Below are positions 34,307-45,669 of a DNA stretch of 64,000 bases, piece after piece. This DNA is from Aphanomyces cochlioides. Lineage: Eukaryota; Oomycota; Saprolegniomycetes; Saprolegniales; Verrucalvaceae. The notes below the pieces were generated by a model. It saw nothing but the letters and a program-made list of their open reading frames with translations, searched no databases and was not told where the DNA came from. Location: assembly GCA_019828595.1 (NCBI GenBank), contig JAHQRK010000002.1, positions 3,162,001 through 3,226,000 on the forward strand, read 5' to 3'. Each line of letters opens with the position of its first letter. The first letter of the stretch is position 1. The translations under genes were made by a program, and so were the position numbers.

Positions 34307-37279
34307 CACAATGTTCAGCCGATAGATAGGAAGAGTTCTAACTTATTTAATGCGTTGTGATGCTTGCAATGCGATACAGCATTTCGTTGAAGCACCTTGA
34401 TTCAAACTCTTCATCAATCGTCGGTCAGATCAGAGAACAGATAGGAGATCCATTGACTGTCTTGTGGTATTTCTGTCGAAGAAGGTTGAGTGCACACGCT
34501 GCGGGCAGTTGACATGCATCTTATTTGGAGCTGGAAAGGCAAATTAACTTGATCTCATTTCGATTGGAGCTCTCTTTGCAACCAAAATGAGAACGAAGAA
34601 GGCCGCCGCGCATCAATTTTTGAACAGGTTTCGCGAGGGAAACCACATGACCAAGACAAAGTTTTCATCGATGTCGTCTGTTGTGATCGACAAGGTCATT
34701 GTCAAAAGCTTGAATCCACTATAAAAGATATATCAAATGATACAGAGCCTTTGAAAAATGATACCTCAGCTGCGCTCAATTAGCAAACGTATTATTAGTC
34801 CTCGATCGTCAGTGGAGCAACGATGGGGCTATAGGCCGTAACATGACGAAAACAAAGAGGATTTATATGCCCACGACAGTTGGCCAGACCAAAGATTGAA
34901 GCAAACCAAGACAGACTCGGTGGTCGTTTTCTCGCATCTCAATTACTTCATATTACAACGAATAGTGTGGTAACTTAAAATAGTGTATAATACACTATTT
35001 AAAAAAAATTATACGTCTCTTGCAATTCGGATAACTCAGTCATCCATCGTGGGGTGAATCCGGATAAACTGGTCGCTTGAATCTCCAAGTTTTGTGAACC
35101 AGGACGTGGGGCTCCAATCTGTTGTTGCGCTCGCCATTACGCATTTCATACTCAACATTTGGGCGTTACGACACTGTAGTTCAAGCAACAACTCATATGT
35201 GTACAGCCACAAGAAACGAGCGCATCCCCCGCTGTGCAGAAACACACACATTGTGGGAAATCCAAGATGCCCTGTGAATGACGCAGAGAAATGCTGAGGA
35301 GTTAGCGACAAGTGAGTCTGAACGAGTCTGTGCGAACGTTATTGCAATGCGTTTCAAAAGAAGTTGATAAGAATCAGTCTTCTGAACCCAAACGACAAAA
35401 TTGTTGCTCTTGGAGTTCATGGTACATGGACAACAACCAGTGATCACGGACGAAATCTGTGCTCACGGACGAAATCTGGCGAAGAAGGATAGACGTGCTT
35501 GACGAAATATTATAGCGAGAGTGCACACTTAGTCGCAGTCTCTCCGAATCCAGTTGAATCTCCTTATTCTTCCTTCACAACCTGGCCAAGACAAGAATAG
35601 CCAGATCGGCAGAACGATTTCATGAAATCGCCGAGCAACTTTTCACATGCAAAGTAACCTAACACATTTTGTTTCGACACCTCGGCCCTTTCGCCTCGCT
35701 CTTCTACTGAAGACAAAGCACAGACGCGCAAAGCTTATCGCACAATGCATCACAATTTGGAGACATTTCAACCACGCTGTCGCTTGGGTTCAAATGTATC
35801 CTTGCGAGTCGCAAGGATGCAGTCCACCTATGGGTGGGAGATGGCATCATAGCAAAGCTCTGACGCGGGCAACTTTTCCAAAAACGTGTTCTCTTCCCAA
35901 GCTTCCCAGCCACATATCCAGAGCAGCAAGACGTCGCGCGTGTGCAATTAATTGCGAGTTGTTGAAAGCCCGCGTTCAGTTTCCTTCAATCTGACGTAGA
36001 TTCATGTCTATAAGCGCATCCTGATTCAGCACCCAGAAATTATGACGCCAGAAGCAATGCTTTCGTGGAATCGAATCTTCAATCGGAACAAGACAAAATT
36101 GAAAACATTTGCAGGACGGAGCGCCAGAGAAAGCATGAGCAGCTAAGTTGCATATATTTTGTAGACAACAAATATTGTCAATTTCAGTCAAAGTTGTAGT
36201 TTCGACCAAAAATCAAATACATTTCCAAATCGATTTGACCATACTGAAGCAAAGTTGAACCGAATATTGGCCAAAGTAATTGCATGTGTATTAGGGTGTG
36301 TTAGGGTGTGTTTTGCGTGAATTAGTTAAATACTCGATTCTGATTGGCTGCGAGATTCGGAAATTGATTAAAAAAATCGATACATTTCCAGCCCATCTCA
36401 CTATTTAGAATGAATCTCACAATACGTACATATTGTCTTTTTTACTGAAATTTGTATTTTTGACAAAAAATTGAAATATTCTCAAATACTATTCAGGTAT
36501 AGTGAGTTCAAGTGTAATATGAAAGTACATTCAATAAAGTAAAGTTTTGAATGTGTGTTTTGTGTGTGTTTTTGTCAAGAAGACAAATACTCGATTCTGA
36601 TTGGCTATAGATTTCGAATAGATTTGGAAAAATAGATACAATTTTCACCCCGGTCACAATTTAGAGTGTATGTAACAATATACAAAAAATATAAATCTAA
36701 AATATAAATTAGACTATATTTTGAATTTCAAGTAGCTCACAATTTCAGTCCACCCCACAGGATTTGGAGGAGCCCGTACTTTACAGAATATTAATTTATA
36801 CTTGAAATTTATATGGAGAATGAACCGGACTTAGTGGATAGCATACATTGAGCATCATTTGAACCGAAACAAGAATGTTGGCATGTCGCCATTGCGATGC
36901 ATCCGGAAGCGTTTGGGAGATCGAGCGGTCAAAACTTTGATGCATCTACACTTGGGGTACTTTGAAATTTTGTTTATTTATATGCATAAATTATCTTGCA
37001 AAAATAAAAGTAATTTGAGGATCTGAAATATGATTTTGTTTTTTCATTAATTTGGAATATTAATTTTGGTATTGGAAGGCTGCCCAAGCAAGACTTTGGG
37101 TGAAATGACTTGGAGGAAAATCAATGGAAAGCCGGTGCTGGAGAGAAGATTGCGTCAGACAATGTTAAGCCCAACGTGTCGCAGCCATCTTTGTTGCTTG
37201 AACGGAGTTGCCAATGAAGAAGTTCCATGTTCGTCCTCCTCACTTTCGAATTCGACAAGAACTGCGCACGCAAATTACC
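34307..37279. other. 3-kb AT-rich intergenic region with repeats
   Basis: No gene supported. Contains a 10-bp-arm palindrome at 34978-35000, ATCCGGATAA at 35058-35067, a tandem pair TTAGGGTGTG at 36291-36310, and a diverged direct repeat of about 150 bp with period 258 bp (AATACTCGATTCTGATTGGCT at 36329 and 36587). The HSF module part TTATCTTGCAAAAATA lies at 36991. Confidence 0.5.
36329..36700. repeat. Diverged direct repeat, period about 258 bp
   Basis: AATACTCGATTCTGATTGGC is identical at 36329 and 36587; downstream both copies continue with related AT-rich sequence (GATACATTTCCAGCCC versus GATACAATTTTCACCCC). An old duplication or a non-autonomous element remnant. Confidence 0.5.
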
Positions 37280-37975
37280 ATGGCCGTCTCTGCCTCGCCA
37301 CGCCATAGCTTTGATACTGAAAACGACATCCTCGCGCTCATCGATGAAGGCATCCTCGACTACTCGTCTGCTGAAGACTCGATCGAGACCGACACTGCGA
37401 TGGACGTTCAAGACACCTTGGATGACAGCATGCATGCTTTCTCATTGTCTGCGCCTGTGGCTCCCATGTCACCGCAATCTTCCGTTGCCGATGCAGCCGA
37501 AAAGACCACGAAATACCTCGAGAAGCTCTACTGCATGCTCGAACAATGCCCACCTTCTGTAGCCGCATGGACCAACGATGGTACTGCCTTTGCGATCTAC
37601 AACAGCTCTGCTCTCGAGAAGACTATGATTCCCAAGTTTTTCAAGCCCATCAAGTTTGAAAGCTTTGCTCGCCAACTCAACTCGTACGGCTTCAAGAAGA
37701 CGAAACTCGTCATGCGCGACACGGTCGTGTTTGAGTTCCGCCATGCTCGATTTGTCCGAGGCCAGTCGGACCAACTCCGAACGATCCAACGGCGTCGTCG
37801 ACGCATGCAGCGTTTAAGCTCCACCGACATGGCCGACATGAGCGATATGGAATTGCGATGCATGGTCGGCGACATGATGCGATTTGTGCAGACGCTGCAG
37901 TCGGAGCTCACTGAGACAAAAGAGATGGTCAAGACGCTCGTCGACGCCAAAACCAACGACGTGGCCGTCTTTTAG
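37280..37975 (+). CDS. HSF-type DNA-binding protein, HSF-5 of array
   Basis: Single exon, 231 aa from ATG 37280 (an ATG at 37214 in frame would add 22 residues; the position of 37280 matches HSF-4). N-terminal motif LALIDEGILDYSSAEDSIE (18-36). DNA-binding domain 78-178 with FKPIKFESFARQLNSYGFKK, FVRGQSDQLRTIQRRRRRMQ. Then Met-rich helices ending in the coiled coil MMRFVQTLQSELTETKEMVK (199-218). Intact in all visible features. Confidence 0.92.
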   Translation: MAVSASPRHSFDTENDILALIDEGILDYSSAEDSIETDTAMDVQDTLDDSMHAFSLSAPVAPMSPQSSVADAAEKTTKYLEKLYCMLEQCPPSVAAWTNDGTAFAIYNSSALEKTMIPKFFKPIKFESFARQLNSYGFKKTKLVMRDTVVFEFRHARFVRGQSDQLRTIQRRRRRMQRLSSTDMADMSDMELRCMVGDMMRFVQTLQSELTETKEMVKTLVDAKTNDVAVF

Positions 37976-38889
37976 AAGAAAAATTCAGGGTAGGATCTAG
38001 TTCAAATGTAGTGCACATGGAATAGGAACAGGCTAGCTAGTATTTAATCAAGAATCTCAACATGATCATTCTTTCTCTCCTTCATCGTCTCTTTCGCAAG
38101 CTCAACCTGCCATGGTTGACGAATCTCGAGATGCACTAAACTTCACACTTTTGAAATGTCGTCCATGATATCCGTTACAAAGTTGGCCAATCAAATCGCA
38201 TCACACAACGTTTCCTGGTTTCCTTCAGACGAAACTGAGTCGACGACTGTGTATACAAATTATCCCCGATTTGTTCGCTGAACTACGGTATCAGAGACCA
38301 AGTGCGCACAGTGAGAACATCTTCGCGACTGTGCATTGTACTTGTAATGTTCATGTGGCTGAGAAGCTCTCGCACTTGTTGCTGTTGACAGTGTGTACGA
38401 GAAACTCGAGATTCTTCCCGAGAAGGACGACCAAGTTGAGAAAGAAGCATACGCAATAGCCCATCTTCTGTTTACATGAAGATGTGAAAGAAACATGGAG
38501 CACAAGACGCGCAAGTGGAGGATTGTAGAAGCCAGTGAAGACGTTATGTGTGTTGGTCGTGAAATTCTCATGTCGTTCAACTGAAATTTCACACCGGCGA
38601 AATGTCACCTGGAAACTTTAACGTAGCGAGCCAGCTGCAACGGTTATCTTACTTCCAATAACACAAACAAAATTGGTTTAATAAAACTATAGCTAAGGGA
38701 CAGCCTCGGCACACAGTTTCCTCACGCACGTCAACATATCAGTTGTTGAAAAGATTTTTGGCGAAACATGTCACAATGCCGGAAAATAATCCGGATGAAT
38801 ACAATCATTCCACGTTTGTCCGGATAAATGACTGACATTCCGACAGAAAGGTCACCAAGTCGGAATTCCTTGCCTGACGACGGAGGATC
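37976..38889. other. Intergenic region
   Basis: CCAATCAAATCGC near 38188, TAATCCGGAT at 38787-38796 and TCCGGATAA at 38819-38827 upstream of the ankyrin gene. No gene recognised. Confidence 0.45.
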
Positions 38890-39976
38890 ATGTTCCGAGT
38901 CTTCTTGAGTCGAGATCTTCTCCATGGAATTTGTCAATTCCAAGACGGCATCTACTACGATATGCTACCACTGTGCGACCTTGGCATCCCCCATTGTGAG
39001 GATGAAATGGCGTCGCGTCGAGAATTTGACCGTATTGACGATGTTCTCACAAACTGGTACGATGTCAATGACGGTCTCGCTGGCGTTCCTCTATTGATCC
39101 AATGCCTGCCTCGACTGAGCCCTGTACTCGTAGTTCATGCTGTCAACTATGGTCATCTACACATCGTCAAATACCTCCATGAGAAACTGGATATAGTCGC
39201 GAGTTGCCAGTACAAGTTGCTCGATCTGGCTGCCGCCAGTGGTCGCATCAAAGTTCTCGAGTACCTACACAGTCTCGGACACGCAGGATGTTCCAAAGAG
39301 GCCATGGACTTGGCTGCAAAGAACGGACACTTATCGGTCGTCCAGTTTCTCCACAACCATCGCCACGAAGGTTTCACGGTTCAAGCTTTGAACGGAGCGG
39401 CCATGAATGGTCACGTTGATGTTGTACTGTATTTATATTATGCATTCGATTCCAAATTGGACTGGACTGTCGAATCGAATCGACTTGCCAGAATCGACTA
39501 GCAATCGACTAGCCAATCATAGATCAGTATTTTCAATATTTTGACCAATCAAATCACCTTAATTATATGACTTGGGAAGGCCGTGGGGAAAGGCCATGAT
39601 GGACGCTGACTCGCGGAAGATACGCGCGGCGTCTTGACGCTTCATAGCGAGGTTGTATTGGGCGTAGAAATCATGCATGACGGTATTCTGGGATGCAGTT
39701 ACCATTGCTAGGAAGAAATTGTACTTAACTTTGTATACTATACAATATTTCATATTAAATTTAGCATAGTCGATTGCTATGCGATTTGGCCAATGACCTG
39801 CCAAGTCCACATTTCACTGAAAAGGACAATACAAGATGCGAAGTGAAGGTTGTCTGCGAGGTGCGATGAATTTGGCATACATTGTTGGACATCTTGACGT
39901 GTATAATTACTTGAGCAAACAGCTCAAGCTGCTCAAGCGTTGTCGCTGTCAGCAATGTCCAGCCCAAGTCTTCTGA
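38890..39976 (+). pseudogene. Ankyrin-repeat protein, interrupted by an insert of about 400 bp
   Basis: The left part (38890 to about 39435) encodes ankyrin repeats (HAVNYGHLHIVKYLHEKL, DLAAASGRIKVLEYLHSLG, DLAAKNGHLSVVQFLHNH, NGAAMNGHVDVVLYLY). The repeat series resumes at about 39839 (EGCLRGAMNLAYIVGHLDVY) and ends at 39976. Between them lies unrelated DNA bearing a spliced-looking minus-strand exon. Without splicing the product stops at 39501. It is either a gene broken by an insertion or a gene with an unusually long intron. Ankyrin repeats mediate protein contacts; no other domain is visible. Confidence 0.6.
39436..39838. other. Insert inside the ankyrin gene, carrying a minus-strand terminal exon
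   Basis: On the minus strand a splice-acceptor-like TTTCTTCCTAG precedes an open frame of 49 codons (39559 to about 39706) ending MAFPHGLPKSYN and a TAA. The reading looks like a real last exon, but I do not recognise the family. CCAATCAAATC is found at 39544. Confidence 0.35.
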
Positions 39977-40120
39977 AGGGGCTAGCTTTGTAGCCTTCGT
40001 GGTGACGAAAATTGAAAGCTAAATTTAGATCTAAGATGCTTCGATGCAATCATAAAGAATGAGGAACACGCACATTTGTTACAGCTTAACGACAACCATT
40101 GAAAGGTCCTGTCAGATTGG

Positions 40121-40747
40121 TTATGGTGTAGCGCTCTCTTTGTGTAGCATGGACTGGAGGATGGCCTTCGTCTCCGCCAGGTCGGATTCTAACGCTCTTA
40201 CGCTTGATGTTAATGTGCCCATAATCGCACGGAGATCGCTGTCGCCCGTGATATGTTTCGCCTTGGCCCGCGACGGTCTCTCTCGGTACTCTCTCTTGAC
40301 ACCCATGACAAGGTCAACACGGTGGCGGATAAAGCGTTCATGGCGAAACTCCATGACCCACGTATCGCGGTAGGCCACTCGCGTTCGTTCGAATCGATAC
40401 AGCTTGAGCTGGCGGAGGAAGCTTGCAAACTTGACCGATTGAAAATGCTCTGGAAGGATAACCGTCTCAAACTGCTGCGTGTCCAGGATAGCAAACGACG
40501 TGCCGTTGTTGGTCCACGTCACGATGGACGGTGGGCTAGCTTCCAACATGGCGTGGAGTTTCTCCAAGTAGGACATTTTCATATCCCCCGACGACGAACG
40601 CCGAGATTGTGCAAACTTCGAGCTCGTTTCACTATCTTGGGACGATATCGTGGAGGAGGTTGTCCACCAAGAGGGGGGGCTATCCAAGAGGGCGACCAAA
40701 TCGACGTCAGCTGTCAAGTCGCTTGGATCGTGTGTGCTTTGGTTCAT
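40121..40747 (-). CDS. Divergent HSF-type DNA-binding protein, HSF-6 of array
   Basis: Single exon, 208 aa. DNA-binding domain at 59-155. The recognition helix reads FASFLRQLKLYRFER (Asn to Lys, Gly to Arg against the other copies). The FVRGQ motif after the wing is degraded to FIRHRV, and the basic patch to KREYRER. The N-terminal motif is only DLVALLD. The short coiled coil is kept (SSVRALESDLAETKAILQSM, 181-200). Still fully open, so probably expressed, but its DNA specificity is likely changed. Confidence 0.85.
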   Translation of the reverse strand: MNQSTHDPSDLTADVDLVALLDSPPSWWTTSSTISSQDSETSSKFAQSRRSSSGDMKMSYLEKLHAMLEASPPSIVTWTNNGTSFAILDTQQFETVILPEHFQSVKFASFLRQLKLYRFERTRVAYRDTWVMEFRHERFIRHRVDLVMGVKREYRERPSRAKAKHITGDSDLRAIMGTLTSSVRALESDLAETKAILQSMLHKESATP

Positions 40748-41451
40748 GGCAAATTGTCAACTGATCATGTGGACTGTTCCATGTAACATCGCGTGGCGCT
40801 TTGTGCCATTTGGGCCAGAAAGTACCCGAGACAATACTTGACTCGATTGTAGATGCTGCATCCACTCTGCTCTGGAGTCACTTTTTCGCTCGAAACTATT
40901 TTGACCATCTTTATGAGCGATAATGTCGAAGCGAAATGCACGTGTGAACTCGAAAACGAGACCGTTTGGTCAAAATAATTCATTAGTCCATCTTCGCTCA
41001 CAATTAGGTACTGGACGTTGTACTGTACGTTGTATTGGAATGATTGTCAGTTCGGTCAGTTTGTATCTTGGACAGACGTCGATCGTTCGACAAGTGTAAG
41101 TGCTATCATCTCCTCAGTCCGATCGCGAAGCACCTCGATTGAATGCATTGTCCATGGCCTTTGGACTTTCATTGACATAAAAAGACAAGCCTGAGTCGGC
41201 TAGGCTTTTGCAATTAGACAGGTTGTTGCTGGGTAGATCGATCCGAGATCTTGGACGGGGGGCTCTATGCAAGAGTCGGGGGAGCAATGTAGCCATTGGA
41301 TCGGGAGCTCCATTTGTACTGTAATACTACGTAGTATGTTTTACTATTCGTGCAACAGTCAAGGATGTATGGTGGGAAACGTATAGGTGAAGTCACGATC
41401 CATTCATGAGAAGTCACGTTATGAACATTTAATCAGTGGGTGCAGTACATC
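40748..41451. other. Intergenic region upstream of HSF-6
   Basis: Promoter space of HSF-6 (-). I see no HSF module of the type found upstream of the + strand copies, and no gene. Confidence 0.45.
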
Positions 41452-42177
41452 TCAGGCACTGGTCGTACTCCTCTCGGCCTCAACCATAGCTTGCAATGAT
41501 GCCTTTGCCTCGGCTAGTTCACTTCGCAAGGATGTTACACTAGCCACTAAGTCGCTGAAAGTCGATCGCAGTTCACTTCGTGTCACGACAACAGATGGCT
41601 TTACTTTGGACCGAGACGGACGCACTCGGTATCGCCTCTTAATACCCGGCAAGAGGTCAGGTCGTCCTCGTTTGAACAACGAGTGTTCGTATCGTACGAC
41701 ATTTGTAGTTCGTTTGGTTTTCTTGAAGTGGTAGACACTGAGTTGTCGGAAGAAGCTCGCAACTTTAATTGGTTGAAAGTAGCGAGGGAGGACTGCTGCT
41801 TCGAGTGCCGCAGAATCGTAGATTTCAAAGCCCATGCCATCGCTTGCCCACGACGCGATGTTTGGAGGACAGCCTTCTAGCATGGCATACAGCCGCTCGA
41901 GGAAAGACATGGACGAGACATCGTCAAACTCCAATGAAATCGACGACTCCAACGCTGAACTAGCGCTCGAATTGGAGGGGGATGGCGACGACGGCACGTT
42001 TAGGAGTTCCACCATACTTTCATCGACTGTCTCGGCTCTTTCGCCGTGTTGGCGCTCGAGGGAATTTCTCGCTTCATGCATGTAATTCATCGTTGCAATT
42101 GAAAAATGACCCGCCTGTTGAATTGTAATGCTAGCTGTTGGCAAAATATTTTTCCGCATGCATTCTTCGGTGGACAT
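41452..42177 (-). CDS. Divergent HSF-type DNA-binding protein, HSF-7 of array
   Basis: Single exon, 241 aa from ATG 42177; an internal ATG at 42090 would give 212 aa. DNA-binding domain at 90-186: FLERLYAMLEGCPPNIASW, PIKVASFFRQLSVYHFKKTK as recognition helix (Asn to Ser, Gly to His), FKRGRPDLLPGIKRRYRVR. The N-terminal motif is reduced to MVELLN plus a Ser-rich acidic stretch. Coiled coil 206-232. It pairs with HSF-6 as the second divergent, minus-strand member. Confidence 0.85.
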   Translation of the reverse strand: MSTEECMRKNILPTASITIQQAGHFSIATMNYMHEARNSLERQHGERAETVDESMVELLNVPSSPSPSNSSASSALESSISLEFDDVSSMSFLERLYAMLEGCPPNIASWASDGMGFEIYDSAALEAAVLPRYFQPIKVASFFRQLSVYHFKKTKRTTNVVRYEHSLFKRGRPDLLPGIKRRYRVRPSRSKVKPSVVVTRSELRSTFSDLVASVTSLRSELAEAKASLQAMVEAERSTTSA

Positions 42178-43589
42178 TCGGAATGTTGATCTCTCTCCAA
42201 TTAATTTGCGACACCGTGGTCTTACTGCCTTGGATTTTCAAACACCTCACCAACAAAATTCCACACTAAATAACGACAAAATAGGGAAAATATTCCAATT
42301 AAAAGAATTTATCTTGATTTTAACGACTTAATATATCCGAAAATAAATATTTCCGGGAATTTTGAGCATTGGTGACTTTTTCGGATTGGAGCCTTTCATA
42401 TGACTGTATACTTTGATCTTGGGCTAGTTTGAAGCAAGCGCTTGGACATTTTAAGCACAAATTCCAGCTTTGACCTTCACAGGCAACAGTCAAGCATCTT
42501 GTCAAGTGCATTTCTCGAATATACGCTCGATGAGAGGAACTCGCAACTTGACATGTCAACAGTACCATTGGTGAGCTATTTTAATGTACTCTGTAACGCA
42601 AATCATGACAGGCGGATCTAACTGCACACTTATGAAATGTCTAACCATTATGGTCGATACTTGCACGTCGTCGCTGCCCAGTAGTCGCTGCATCCCAGCC
42701 ATTGACAATGTGCTGGGAATAAACGACTTCGAGTGTTGATAGAGAATATGTTCTTGGACGAGTATTCACTCGTTATGGTACATCGACGCGACTGGAGTAG
42801 GATCGTGGTGGTGGGCTATTTCTCTCGACGACAATTACCAACAATTGACTGATCGTGTCCAGGAGAGAATGAATGCATTGGACACGCCTGTCAATCACAT
42901 GAGACCTTGCCTCGACTTGCAAATTGTTCCTTGTCCCTCATTTCATCAAATGCTCACTGGGGCGTCAAGTGGACGTAGCTGGAGCCGTCTGGCTCATAGC
43001 CGCCTGCTCCAGGCCTTGTTGTAAATATACTTTAAAATGATCAACCAAGGCGATGCTAGCAAGCTCGCAATCACTGAATTGGAGCGATCACATGCACTTG
43101 GATGACTGAATTGTCGTGCTATCCAGAGCGTGAGGTTCTAAGACCAAGCAGCGTATCCAATGCTTGGATCTACCGGTTCTGTATTGGATCCACTGTTTAC
43201 AGTCTGTTAGGGTGTGTACAGCAAATGTATACTATTAATAGTAATCCGTAGTACTCCTGACTATATAGAGACATGGGTGGATGGCAGTCATATGACCTAA
43301 ATCCACTGTAAACTCAATCACACGCATCAAAAGTACATGTTATGGCGTTCCCCACATCAAAACAAGATTGAATTCGTCAGAAGAATTAAGTACACCCAAG
43401 GCGTCGTGCCACGTATCGTGATGTCGTTGAGAGAGTGAACTCGCAAGGCTAAAGTATGGAGCGTACTCGACCAGCAGATCTATTACGTAGTATTTGAATG
43501 ATTGCTCGTAGGCAACGCTCCTCTCTGGGGATATTCCACGCTTGAAGCTCCTGTAGCTGCTAATCTCCTAATGGAAATGCTGGTGGAAG
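42178..43589. other. Intergenic region
   Basis: 1.4 kb with no supported gene; a TTAGGGTGTG word at 43207 as at 36291. Confidence 0.45.
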
Positions 43590-44310
43590 CCCTTCATCGT
43601 GTGACGAAGCTTGCCACAATTGCCTCGACGCTCCATGGCTTGTTAATGTTTCGGCTGCACTTGGCGTTGATCCCATCGCGCGGAATGGCCAAAATCGACT
43701 ACTCTATCAACGTCTGCGTCCTTCGCTGCTGGGCGTATTGAGTGTACAATTTGCATCAGACTGTAGATCAACGACGAGCGGCACTATCTTCCCGACGGCT
43801 TTCCAACCACCATGCTTGACAAGTCGCAAACTTATGCGAGGTGTGGATGAACGAATCTTTGTCGTCAAAATACTCAAGTTAACCGTGGAAACTTCCAACG
43901 CATTTCGTCCTAGAAGGGAATGGATAGATGAACCACGCCTTGACGTCCATGACGCTGTCCATCTTCCTCCAGGAAGTGGTTTGTGCCAATGTCGACATGG
44001 ACTTTGGACTCTAGGTTGCAGAGCTTTCACCCTGCCATTGTGGTCACTCGCGATGTATGCTGCTGTCACGAGGGGCATCATTGTGGCCAGGTTTCCCTGC
44101 CTGAAGGCAACAAATCGCTTCGTTGAGATGCAGGAAAATCACGAAATCACCACGCACGGCTCCATCCTGTGACTGCTACTCTCGCCAAGCTTTCGCATGG
44201 AAATGCACATGAAAAAGAGGCCTACAGTGCCGACAGCTACTCCCCCCTCTGATAGCATGACGCCCAGCGTCTCCAATTCACTGACATCGGCAGAGAGGAT
44301 GAGTGTTTGC
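43590..44310 (+). pseudogene. Partial copy of the class-C GPCR gene
   Basis: The stretch encodes CLDAPWLVNVSAALGVDP...QNRLLYQRLRPSL, then INDERHYLPDGF, in the same order and with the same intron place as the gene at 57131, followed by sequence matching the HDALHPPPG-containing region at 57520 (on the DNA level CATGACGCT and CTTCCTCCAGGAA). The reading frame is broken several times. The transmembrane part is absent before the retrotransposon starts at 44394, although a Lys/Ser/Thr-rich open frame at about 44202-44325 could be a cytoplasmic tail remnant. Confidence 0.5.
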
Positions 44311-44388
44311 AATAGAGGCTATTAAAAGTATGAGGCCGTTTCCAAAATGGACGGAAATTGTAGCTTTCTGTGTCTATAGCTTTCGAGA

Positions 44389-44393
44389 CGGAC
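44389..44393. repeat. Target-site duplication of outer retrotransposon (left)
   Basis: CGGAC, identical to 56618-56622 at the other end. Confidence 0.85.
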
Positions 44394-44694
44394 TGATGTG
44401 TGCTGTGACGTGGTTAAGCCATGTCCAGCCGTATCATAGGCTCGTCCTCGTGACAGCCGGTGTTGCCAATCGTGAACCGCAGTTGAAGCGACGAAGGAGT
44501 TTCAAGATGAAGAGTCGCCGGTTTCAAGATGAAGGGTCACCGTTGAACCGACGTGCTCAAGATAGAAGGAAAAGATGTTCAAGTGAAGATTGGATTCAAG
44601 TAGTTAGTTCATTATCTGCGACCTACTGCCCAAGTCAATCAATTGCGTGTTCACGGGAGGCGGCACTCCCCCATTTGGTTGTTTTTGCGGCGGT
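44394..44694 (+). repeat. 5' LTR of outer element, left part (301 bp)
   Basis: Matches 56297-56597 with five substitutions. It contains a direct repeat TTTCAAGATGAAG twice. Interrupted after GCGGCGGT by the inner element. Confidence 0.9.
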
Positions 44695-44908
44695 TGTAGC
44701 GATCCTGAGCCACCGGTTTGGCTCAGGACTTCGGCTGAATGCTGTAACGCAGTTTACGACTTAGGAAACTAGCGTAAACGCCCCTCAACACCAACCAAAG
44801 CGATGTGACAATAAGATGTGGCTTAAAGTTACAAGGATGTGCTAGATTAGAGTTGAGTTGAGATCTAATTCATTCTACAATTTGCCTTCCTCTGCCTAGT
44901 TTGCTACA
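44695..44908 (+). repeat. 5' LTR of inner element
   Basis: 214 bp. Directly after it, TTTGGTAGCACTTC (44909) is a candidate primer-binding site (TGG start), tRNA not identified. Confidence 0.9.
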
Positions 44909-45669
44909 TTTGGTAGCACTTCTTGGTTGCCTTTACCTTTTCCCCTCTGTCCCTGGGTGTCCCTCTCTGTCCCTGTCCCTCAACCTTGTTTGCCAAGGTA
45001 TTTCAACTGTCTTCTCGAAGCGGTTGTGTGGTCATTTTACTCGACATCACAGTATTTCTCCACGAGTGGGTCCGCGTTGTTAGTCTCTTTTGAGCAGAAT
45101 CGCCACTCGACTGAAGGAGTAAAGTACTAGTCTTGTGAATAATCCATACACAGTCTAAGAGTGATCTATAGATGCCTAGAAGCAACAATCGCGTTTCAAG
45201 CGTACACCAATTAGCGGCTGCCGAATCTATCGCGGATTAGTTCTCGACTCCCAGTGAAGCGATCAAGTTGCGTGCTGACATCTACCGACTCTGCTCGTTC
45301 CAAAGCGTGGTCATCAATAAACTGCGTGCCCTAATCTCTGAAGCAAAAAACTCCGACGCGCGCAACGTACTTCAAGCTCTTACGGATAACCTTATCCGGC
45401 GAAACACTCAAGTCGAAAATCTGATCAGTGGGACGCTCGACCGCGACATCATCAATTACCGCGCAGCCCGCCTCAAGAAGAAAACAGCCAATCAAGATCA
45501 AGAAAAAAGCGAAATCCAAGTCGAAGACGAAGAAAAGTCAAAAAATAGAAAAAGAATAGCTTAGTCTTTTTAAGAAAACAAAAAAGACAGCAAAAAAAGA
45601 AAATAGAACAAAGTTAGAAAAAGAATTCAAAACAAAACACTTTCAAAAAAAATAATATCAGAAAAAAAG

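Noticed and set aside
33731..34309. Long antisense open frames opposite the HSF genes (also at 30058, 37469, 61776)
   Set aside because: They shadow the conserved HSF frame and carry no own signature.
45268..45564. Open frame at the start of the inner retrotransposon
   Set aside because: No ATG, ends before gag, low-complexity Lys/Glu tail; treated as leader or remnant.
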